From Catenaria anguillulae PL171 (lineage: Eukaryota; Blastocladiomycota; Blastocladiomycetes; Blastocladiales; Catenariaceae): a DNA stretch of 64,000 nucleotides. A program made the position numbers and the translations under genes. Below, piece by piece: positions 56,461-64,000 of this stretch. The notes under the pieces were generated by a model. It worked only from the letters and a program-made list of their open reading frames with translations. It searched no databases and was not told the DNA's origin. Each line of letters begins with the position of its first letter. The stretch's first letter is position 1. Where the stretch lies: assembly GCA_002102555.1 (NCBI GenBank), contig MCFL01000053.1:101937-165936 (forward strand). Reading direction: 5' to 3'.

Positions 56461-58619
56461 TTAAAACAAAGTCGGCGTACTCCCCCTCAACTTCTCCACA
56501 GCCAGCACCACTCCTCCAAAAATGGCCCCTTGCTCTGACCAAGTCGACCTCGGATCCAGCTTTCGGGCCATGTCAATGGAATCCCCACCCTCCTTGACAC
56601 TCGCCTCCCACCTCAGTTCGTATTCGATATCTTTGCCATGGCCCGCTAACCGCGATATCCGTGAGAACACAGTCTCGATCGCCTCATCCCTGTCCACAAC
56701 CAACAGACCGATCGTGGCAAAGTCCGAGATGAACCTTGTCGCTGTGCTTTGGCCGCCCCCACTTGGATCTGGACACAATTTGACAAACAAGGCGAGTTGG
56801 CGAGCTGTTGACGGCGCATTTGCAGGACATCCGCGATAACTTTTCCGGCTCGTGTCACTCTGAAGGTAAAGGTACATGGATCCCACCGCCACATTCGCGT
56901 CGTCCAATCCGTAATACGCGGCAAACTCGGCCATGGTCATGGAACTACACCCGGCATACGTATGCCCTTTGGATACAGTCAACGCGCCCATCAAATGCGC
57001 CAGCCCGTGCTGCGCCGACGTTGGGCACAAGACCCATACCACGTTGGACGCGTTCCGTTGAAACAGCGTCGTGAGCTGCGCGTATATGGTGCCAAAACGG
57101 TCCGCGGCCGTCATGTCAAACGTGTTGGCCGAATCGACGCCCGCGGGAATCGACATGGGCGACCACACGCCGGGGCCTTTGTGGCGGCTGAGCGAGGCCG
57201 ACGTCAACACTTGGACGTGCCATTGGGAAGAGGATGGCGATGTCTTGAGATACAAAGCGTGAGGCAAGGATGCAATCAGTGCTGTAACGCAAGGTCATGT
57301 GGTGTGGTGTGGTTGGGACGTAAACGGAAAAATACACATACGTTTGCTGTATTCACCGGCCGACCTTGCCTGGACAGTGTGGCAGCCGAGTCGATGGACT
57401 CGTTCTGCCCCGCAGATGCGGACAATGTGGCGCGCAAGCCGCTGTTGCCTTCGGCAGAGAGGTTGTGCTGTTGTCGAGGTTGCGCCGGGGCAGGTGATGC
57501 GTTTTGGGCTTGAGTGAACGACCGAGTGGGTGGACCGGGCCAAACAATGGGGGAAATGACAGCAGAGGACCGAGTGTCGGTCAGGACAATGGCACTGTTG
57601 ACGCACTTCCATTTCGACCCCAAACCGGACGGGGACGACTGGGCAGAAGTACTTGAACTGAGCTTGGGCGATTGAGATAGTGTAGGCGGGACGGTTGGGG
57701 GGAAGGAATCTAGAGCCATGGGTTCACCCTCATCCTCATCTTCATCGGAACACATCACTGCCACTAACGCTTCCCGTATCGGCTCCGAAGATGGGCGCGC
57801 CAAGTGAGCAACGACATCATCAATACACCCGAACTCGAGGTCACATATGGCTTGAGAATACTCGTCGTCCAGCGACGAAACAAATGCCCGCACTCTATCC
57901 CATTCATCACCTACCCAACCTGATGTTGCGATTTCCCAGTCCATGGCATAAGAGCGTAAATCTGCACCATTCTGGCGCATGGCCCGCCAATGCTGCGTTG
58001 CTCTTGAGGTTGAAGGCGCATGGGAATGTAAAGACTGGTCGAGGTATTGGATTAGGCGCGGACGCAAGTAGTCGTGCCAGTGCCTTTCGTGGGGAATGTG
58101 GGTGGGAATGGGACAGGTGAGCAGCCAAGACAGCAAATCCGAATCCACATGCAACAAGATGGCGGCGGGAAGGTCCGCTGTGGGAACGCCGATTCGGAAG
58201 CAAGCCGCCTCAAAGGACGCAATCCAAGCGTTGACGCCGAGATTTGTGGTCGAGACAGAGAGTTTGGGCAGTGGAAGGTGAGAGACGAGTGAAAGTGTAG
58301 CTGGCGATTGAGGACCTGGAATTGCGGTGTCGTGGGAACATGGTAGGTTTGCAAGAGACACTACATCCAATTGGTTGTCAACAAGTTGCAATGCGGGCTC
58401 CAGTGCGGCATGCTGATTGGGACGTTGCGCCGAATGGGCATGAGCTGGTTGGTGATCTTCGCAATGGCGGTGAGAGCGAAGCGGGACCGAGTCACGGGGT
58501 TTACTTGCGCCATAACGAGAAGCAGTTTCGATACCAGCAAGCATGTAGGACAGGGCATGTGATACGGCGACGACCGATTCAGGCGGCGCCCGGGTGTGAT
58601 GGGTCTTGTGTGCTGGCAT
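56461..58619 (-). other. Gag-like plus USP7-type ubiquitin-like gene, copy 2
   Basis: Paralogue of the region at 28067-31774. Two open frames are present, 58619-57276 and 57267-56461, with host-type splice signals between them. The first holds the Gag-like domain (WIASFEAACFRIGVPTADLP, MRQNGADLRSYAMDWEIA), an acidic SDEDEDEGE stretch and a shared PIVWP motif in a Pro/Ser-rich linker. The second holds the USP7-like ubiquitin-like region (WVLCPTSAQHGLAHLMG, YLYLQSDTSRK, LALFVKLCPDPS, FISDFATIGLL, IFGGVVLAV). No protease, reverse transcriptase, integrase or LTR is visible. This copy looks close to whole. It is either an old domesticated element or a host gene that captured a Gag domain. Confidence 0.65.
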
Positions 58620-59183
58620 ATTGGGAACTAGTGGTCGATGGGAAGGGAAAGCGAAACATCAATCGGTCAGCGCATTCCTGGTGCTTATGCATTCACCGTA
58701 CATGTGTACGCCGACAAGTATGCATCGACCATACGTGATGCTTGCTCATGCTGTGCTGCCGTGGCTGCCTCTCTGGCACGCACCAGCGCCGGATCGATGT
58801 GCGAACAATGGATGGATGTGGTCCGCCGATCCGACTTGAGCTGCACCCACGACATGTGCCGTGTTTGTATTTATGTATCAGTATTGTCGTCGTTCTCCAA
58901 AATGCAACACCCCCCTCGCGACCGGTGAACACCGACGTGTTCCATCGGTTTCCATCTACTTCCACGCGGACCTTCCATGAACATCCTCAACTTGGTCAAG
59001 GAAACCACACACTTCCAGCTCAACAGACCAGGCCCGGCCGACATCACAACCGTCGGCACCAACAAGAGAAAAAATATAAAGAAATAGCGCCTTGGACGCC
59101 TCAATTCATATTTGCAATACACTGATATGCATGCACCTGATCTGTCCTTGTCCTCGTGCATTTCAACCCTGATTTCAACCACC
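58620..59183. other. Divergent region upstream of two lineage-specific genes
   Basis: About 560 bp without conserved frames. Presumed promoters for the Gag-like copy 2 (minus) and the SPSR-repeat gene (plus). Confidence 0.45.
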
Positions 59184-60317
59184 ATGTCAACCACTCCGAC
59201 CCTGGCCTCCTCGTCTCGCGGCCGCGGCCGCTCTGCACCGACCGGCTCGTCACGCACGCCGCCCCGTTCCCCCTCCCGTTCCCCCTCCCGTTCCCCCTCC
59301 CGCTCGCCCTCCCGCTCGCCCTCGCCCTCGGCCGCCTCGTCATCCAACCCGACGGAGCTCAAATGTATCTTCACCGCCGTGGTCAAAAACTACCCGGGCG
59401 ACCGAGCTCCCGTGCGTGTCGACGACCATTCCGCCGATGTCCCCAACCATGAAGCGGTCGCTCAATTTGCTTGGAACCAATTTAACCGTTACATCAAGGC
59501 CCGCGCCACCAAAGGCCCCGACGGCAAGTGGTTTCTCGACACCACCAAGCCCGACCGTGACTGGGACGCCGAAATCGACGATTACATTCAAGTTTACGTC
59601 GGCCCAAAGAAGCACTACTTTGTCAAAGCAGCATCGACGACGCAAGAGCGCATCACCGAAAAGAAGTTCAAGAACTGGTTGAAGAGCGGTTCCAAGGAGA
59701 TTTCGCTCACGATTAACAAGTATGGCAACGAGATCAAGACGGCCGACGACTTTACAGCCTTCAAGAAGGATGTCGCCTCCGAGTTTTCGGAAACGACCCG
59801 TGGCCATGCACCCAGCAACAACGTCATCAAAGACATTGCCCGTCGTCTCAAGGAGGTTCACGGCGCGGATTTCGCGGCGCGCGACATTGTGTGGATGATC
59901 TGGGCGGCTTGGATCATGGAGGAGCATAGCGAGCTGGAGATTGAGGAGGCGATCCAAATGCCGCCGCCCCTCGACATCATGCGGTTGACGCAGCCCGTTT
60001 TCGAGCCAACGCACAGTCTTCTTGATGCGCTCCGCAATGTGTCGTCGCTGTCTCGCGACACAATCGAGGGAGTACGTGCCCCTCTCGTGACGCTTCGCCA
60101 AGAGTTTCGGCGTGTCACGGATGCGTACCAGCAATTTGGGCGCATGATTGAGACGTTGGCGCGCCGGTTTGAGGCGCTCGAGCTTGTCTTGGAGACAGAG
60201 ACTCGCATTCAAGACAATTGGGAGCAAGTGCTTGACAATTTGGAAGGGTATGAGGGTTGGTTGTCGGGCATGCAGTACCAGGACGACACGGATCATGCAG
60301 CTCGTCGTCGTCGTTAG
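59184..60317 (+). CDS. Unknown family protein A with SPSR repeats and coiled-coil tail
   Basis: A single exon of 377 residues from ATG 59184. The N-terminus is low complexity with tandem SPSR units encoded by a 12-bp repeat (about 59265-59330). A globular part follows: LKCIFTAVVKNYPGDRAP, VAQFAWNQFNRYIKAR, DDYIQVYVGPKKHYFVK, KKFKNWLKSGSKEISLTINK and DIVWMIWAAWIMEEH. The last 100 residues are a Leu/Glu/Arg-rich coiled coil ending in RRRR. There is no signal peptide or membrane segment. The segment around KHYFVKA...KFKNWLK...INKYG aligns by eye with the gene at 63156, so the two are probable paralogues. Function unknown. Confidence 0.7.
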   Translation: MSTTPTLASSSRGRGRSAPTGSSRTPPRSPSRSPSRSPSRSPSRSPSPSAASSSNPTELKCIFTAVVKNYPGDRAPVRVDDHSADVPNHEAVAQFAWNQFNRYIKARATKGPDGKWFLDTTKPDRDWDAEIDDYIQVYVGPKKHYFVKAASTTQERITEKKFKNWLKSGSKEISLTINKYGNEIKTADDFTAFKKDVASEFSETTRGHAPSNNVIKDIARRLKEVHGADFAARDIVWMIWAAWIMEEHSELEIEEAIQMPPPLDIMRLTQPVFEPTHSLLDALRNVSSLSRDTIEGVRAPLVTLRQEFRRVTDAYQQFGRMIETLARRFEALELVLETETRIQDNWEQVLDNLEGYEGWLSGMQYQDDTDHAARRRR

Positions 60318-60437
60318 TTGGTGGTGTTTGTCTTTTGTGTGTATTAATACAATAAAGTGTGTCTTTGCGGTGGTTGTCAATGTGCAATTCAAGTGATACG
60401 CAAAGAAATGTATGCCCATGTACACAATTACATGCAT

Positions 60438-61758
60438 TTACTCCTCTACCTCGAAATCAACACCCTCGCCTTCACTGTCACTTGCCTCCACAGCCTCGGC
60501 ATGTTTTTGGAGCAGCGAATCGGGGAAGCCACAACCAGGGTCGAATGCCCCTGGAATGCCATACCCGCATTTCGTAAACAGCGGGCGGAAGTCGTACTTG
60601 CGGAAGGGCTCCATAACGGTGGCAACGTGCTTGAGGAGGTTCTTGTTGGTAAGCTGAGCGCCGCCGAGTTGGCGCTTCATGCGATCCTTGATCATGCCAA
60701 ACATGAACTCAATAGGGTTGAAGAAAGGGCAGTAGGCAGGGAGAAAGATGATGATGAGACCTGGACAAAAAAATCACGCGATGAAGGGTGAGCGGGACTA
60801 AACGGTGATTTGCATAGCAGCAGCAAAATCGGCGCACCCGTTGAGCGGAGATAGGCAACGAGCTTGCGGTCGCAATGGATAGGAGCGCCATCCATAATCC
60901 AAACTGAGCCGGGTCCTGGCCACGCGGTGCAATGGCGTGACTTGAGGAACTTGACGCAGCACTCGAGGAACAGGTGGCGGTCAAAAGTGTCCTCGGTGTA
61001 GAATGATTCGAGGAGCCCACGAACGCCAATGAAACAAAGCAGACTGACCCGCTTGATGCGGTTGAAGTGTCCACGGACGCGGAGCGGAATGCCGACGTGG
61101 CCGTATCCATGGGTACGATGGGCGCCGGAATCATCAAACGACACCTCATCAAGAAACCGAAGCAAAACAGGCGATGTGCACCACTTCTCGACATCCTTCT
61201 TGAACTTGATGATTTCTTGCTCGCGAATGCAAATGACGCGGCGCTCAAGAACCTATTCATTGACCACGGGAGTCAGAATGCGATCACGGTTGCGGTTCGG
61301 TTGAAGGGAATGGACAGAAATCAACCGACCTTGCGTGTGAGGCCTTTTTGGTGGATAATGGTCCAGACATGGGATTCGCTGATGCTGATACCCCAATGCT
61401 CTTCAAAAGCGACGGCGGCTTCGTCGAGATACGTGGTCGGGTTGGACATGTAATACTGGTAGAGCCAATCGTGCTGCTGGTGCGTGAACTTGCGTAGAAC
61501 CACCTCGCGGTCCTTCTTGGTCAGAGTTCCCTCTTCTTCAAACTGCTTGACCCAGCGGGACACGGTCGAATGGTCTTTGCCAAAAATCTTTGCCACTTTT
61601 CGAGTCGAGTAGCGGAGAAAGTAATACGCATAAAGCGCATGCAGGCGGACCTCGACGGTCGCATGCTTGTTCCTCGCCGTCTGGAGCAGTTTGACGGATT
61701 CGGGCGAAAGCTTGGCCAGGGTGGGTCGAGGGCTTTCGGGGACGGTATTTTTTCCCAT
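60438..61758 (-). mobile_element. Tc1/mariner (IS630-type) DDE transposase gene
   Basis: A spliced gene on the minus strand. An N-terminal helix-turn-helix region (STRKVAKIFGKDHSTVSRWV) and a second one (WGISISESHVWTIIHQKGLT) precede the catalytic domain. Introns lie at about 61329-61254 and about 60830-60760. The triad residues are in RFLDEVSFDD, SVWIMDGAPIH and FFNPIEFMFG. The acidic C-terminus ends VDFEVEE. The three exons read through without stops, so the product may be made. I found no terminal inverted repeats in the flanks by eye, so it may be an immobilised or host-used transposase. Confidence 0.85.
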
Positions 61759-62099
61759 TGCGACAAGTTTTCATTGATAAGTCTGATTCAGAGGCGTTCA
61801 TTATGACTGTCTAGGGTTTTTAATTTGTTGGGCACACCTGGTCATGATGGTCAGGAGGAAGCTCAAGGAACGTCGCGGAAACGTGTCTCGCGTGGCTGGT
61901 TTGACTGTCCGAAACCGTCGATGGAAACATCTCGTGTTCACCCTTGTTGCGTTTTGAAGCGGAGCGACAATATTTCTTTCCCTATGGATTCCATGTGAAT
62001 GCCATGTCCTGAATGCACCTTATGCACTCTTGTTGTTGTGCACACACACCAGTCTGATCAAAATCCCATCCGCATCCAACCGAGCCGCAACTGCCCACC
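61759..62099. other. Divergent region between transposase and mL59
   Basis: About 340 bp, no gene or clear inverted repeat recognised. Confidence 0.45.
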
Positions 62100-62584
62100 A
62101 TGGCCGCCCGAAATGCCGCAGTCGAAGCCGCCACGGCCCTGTACCAGCAGCTCCCCCGCCTCGACCGCATCCTGACCCCGCGCGAGACCACCCTCGTCTG
62201 CAACGTCGCAACAAAGGTCGCTTCCCTTGCCGCCAATCCGCCCTCCCATCCAGTCAACCTCTACACGGTCGAGCGCAACCAGACCACGGGCAACTGGCGC
62301 AAGCCCCGGTACTCTGCCCGCCAGCAAGCCGTCCTGCGCAAGGCCCAGCTCCTCTCGCAGTCCCATGGCGCCGGCGTCCTCCCGCTCGGAAACTTGCCTG
62401 GACCCGCACTGAGCACAAGCCGTTGCGCACAAAGCTGCCAAAGTTGCCCAAGGATCAGCGGGCAAAGGCCGAGCGGGAGGCCAAGATTCAGGAGCGGTTG
62501 GCGGCCATGGACAAGACCATGGAAGAGTGGAGGCGGCAAAAGGCGATCGACAAGGCAAAACTCAAGTCGGACCTGCCTTTCTAA
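62100..62584 (+). CDS. MRPL25: Mitochondrial large-subunit protein mL59 (Mrpl25 family)
   Basis: About 161 residues. The first part runs LPRLDRILTPRETTLVCN ... NWRKPRYSARQQAVLRKAQL ... GVLPLG. The second part runs KLAWTRTEHKPLRTKLPK, LPKDQRAKAEREAKIQERL and MEEWRRQKAIDKAK, ending DLPF at 62584. The pattern (P-x-YS-x-R-x-x-x-L-x-K-A, then LLP, then a basic coiled-coil tail) fits mL59. The two parts are in different frames, separated by a one-base slip at AAA 62390-62392. One more A would give LGKLAW. This resembles the slips in UPF1 and the ATPase. Confidence 0.68.
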
Positions 62585-63155
62585 GTGCCATAGTCTGGAT
62601 CATTTGTCTTTACCCATTTCCATAGTTGTTGACTTATCACATCATATACATCTACTATTTGCTTCATCTGCCCACGTTTCGTCTCGCGGTGGAGAGCCCC
62701 CGTTTCTGCGGTGGCAATTGGCTTTTGGACCATGGTCAATAGGAACTGATGATGCGTTATGACAAGAATGTGAAACAACAAAACAAATGAAAGGAGACGT
62801 TGACTCTGGCCAACCGGACCAGCTCAATGCGGACGGAACAATATTATTGCGCGTTCAGGGCAAAACTGATCCACCCGCCAGCCGCAACCGCACGCTTCGG
62901 CCGCACCGCAAGCTTCAGCCGCAACGCTTTTTGAACACAACACTCAACACCGGCCCCTCACTCAACACCCAACATCCAACACACACTCCGATCCACCACG
63001 GAAACACCATGGAAAGAAAGAAAAAATATATTTATGTTTTTGGAAAAAAATTCCTTTGAACCTTTACTTGAATGTCTGCCACTGGCCAGCTTCAGTCCAA
63101 CGGGAACGCTCCAACTACACAATGCAATAGAACCCCCTCTCTCCTTGCATTCAGC
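62585..63155. other. Intergenic region
   Basis: About 570 bp. mL59 3' end and the leader of the last gene. An in-frame ATG at 63072 could extend that gene by 28 residues. Confidence 0.45.
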
Positions 63156-64000
63156 ATGTCTCGCACCCGCGGCACTCCAACTCCAACGGCGGGCACAGGC
63201 CCGTCCACATCCCAAGATCCATCCACCCCCAACTCGCCTTCGCCGGCGGGCCAACAGACGTCGCCATCCACCTCTGTGGCCACTCCGCAGCGTATGTCTG
63301 GCACCGCACCCTCGACCTCTGCTTCTTCTCCAGCCTCGGAACCTGGTCACGAGTCTACGCAGGCGTCCCAAGAACCCAACCCTCAACCGTACACCTCAAC
63401 TGCGGCAATCACCATTGTGCACCCCGACTTTGTGGACGACGATTCCGCTGCTACCATCAAGCTGAAGCCTCAAGTTCGTTTTTTCTTCAAAGAACGCCTG
63501 GAAGGCAAGAAGGTGACTGTGACGGATCCCGAGGACCCTCTTTTCCGTCCTATTGTTCCCGAAACTATCACCCTCCGGTTCAACATTGGTCCTCACAACA
63601 ACCTCTCCAACCTCAAGACCATCCTTTATCAGGCCATCCGTCCTGTACTTGGTGGCCGGGCCCGTCTTTCGGCGCAGTCAACTTGGGTCGTTGATCCTCC
63701 TTCGCTTGTTGACCTTGGTCACTATGTCGCCATTCAAGACCCCACCGGGAAGCGAGTCCTTTGGTTCTGGGGCACGGAAACCCCACCGAATCACCCCAAG
63801 AGTACGTTCTCTCTTCCCACATTTTGCATGTCTGACTGACTCACCGATTCGGCCTTGCGCTTTGTAGCACATGTGGCCATTACAGGCAAGTGGGTAGCGG
63901 CCCTTAAGGAAAAGGACATTGAAGCGTTGCCCACGATCATTTGTCGTTATGGATATGACTTGACGGAGCAGGGCAACTACACTTCTTTTTACGTTGCAGT
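63156..64000 (+). CDS. Unknown family protein B, truncated by window end
   Basis: Starts MSRTRGTPTPTAG with a long Ser/Thr/Pro-rich leader, as in the paralogous gene at 59184. The globular part includes ITIVHPDFVDDDSAATIKLK, VRFFFKERLEGKKVTV, ITLRFNIGPHNNLSNLKTIL, LGHYVAIQDPTGKRVLWFW, and after an intron (about 63800-63867) GKWVAALKEKDIEALPTIIC and RYGYDLTEQGNYTSFYV. The gene continues past the window. Function unknown. Confidence 0.65.

Noticed and set aside
59265-59330. CRISPR-like short repeats
   Set aside because: They are a 12-bp coding repeat without spacers that encodes SPSR units.

Overview
The window comes from a fungus that makes flagellated zoospores, most likely Blastocladiomycota or Chytridiomycota. 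The DNA is GC-rich and densely packed with genes on both strands. Most genes carry introns of about 60-100 bp with GT(A/G)-AG ends. The strongest lineage clue is an OFD1-like basal-body protein at the left end. Around it sit ordinary fungal genes: Arp2, UPF1, ATG4, NTF2, RPS13, PIG-M, DPM3, otubain, two mitochondrial ribosomal proteins, an Adp1-type ABC transporter and an ENA-type P-ATPase. No CRISPR array, rRNA or convincing tRNA was seen.

Layout. 0.6-6.8 kb: OFD1-like protein, a Ser-rich repeat protein and a small unrecognised multi-exon gene. 7.4-10.7 kb: ENA-type cation ATPase (minus strand). 11.5-15.9 kb: ankyrin-repeat protein running into a Ras guanine-nucleotide exchange factor. 16.4-20.4 kb: EGF-containing ABCG transporter. 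20.8-27.3 kb: an unknown Cys/His-rich gene, ATG4 and a small membrane protein. 28.0-31.8 kb: a Gag-like plus USP7-like region. 32.1-38.0 kb: divergent Arp2 and UPF1. 38.5-41.4 kb: NTF2 and RPS13. 42.3-46.9 kb: a GPI-type surface protein, PIG-M and tyrosinase. 47.6-56.1 kb: F-box/LRR protein, farnesyl/geranylgeranyltransferase alpha, DPM3, otubain and mitochondrial uS4. 56.4-58.6 kb: second Gag-like plus USP7-like gene. 59.1-64.0 kb: two members of an unknown family with a Tc1/mariner-type transposase gene and mitochondrial mL59 between them; the last gene runs off the window.

Functional links. DPM3 stabilises the enzyme that makes dolichol-phosphate-mannose, the donor used by PIG-M for GPI anchors, and a predicted GPI-anchored protein lies beside PIG-M. 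Ubiquitin-related genes recur: otubain, an F-box protein and USP7-like ubiquitin-like repeats. The Ras exchange factor and the prenyltransferase alpha subunit both bear on small-GTPase signalling.

The most interesting observation is the pair at 28.0-31.8 kb and 56.4-58.6 kb. Each combines an N-terminal retrotransposon-Gag-like domain with a C-terminal region resembling the tandem ubiquitin-like (HUBL) repeats of the deubiquitinase USP7, with no protease domain visible. A technical caution also applies: several strongly conserved host genes (the ATPase, UPF1, mL59) each show single-base reading-frame slips at short homopolymers. This pattern fits assembly indels better than gene decay.
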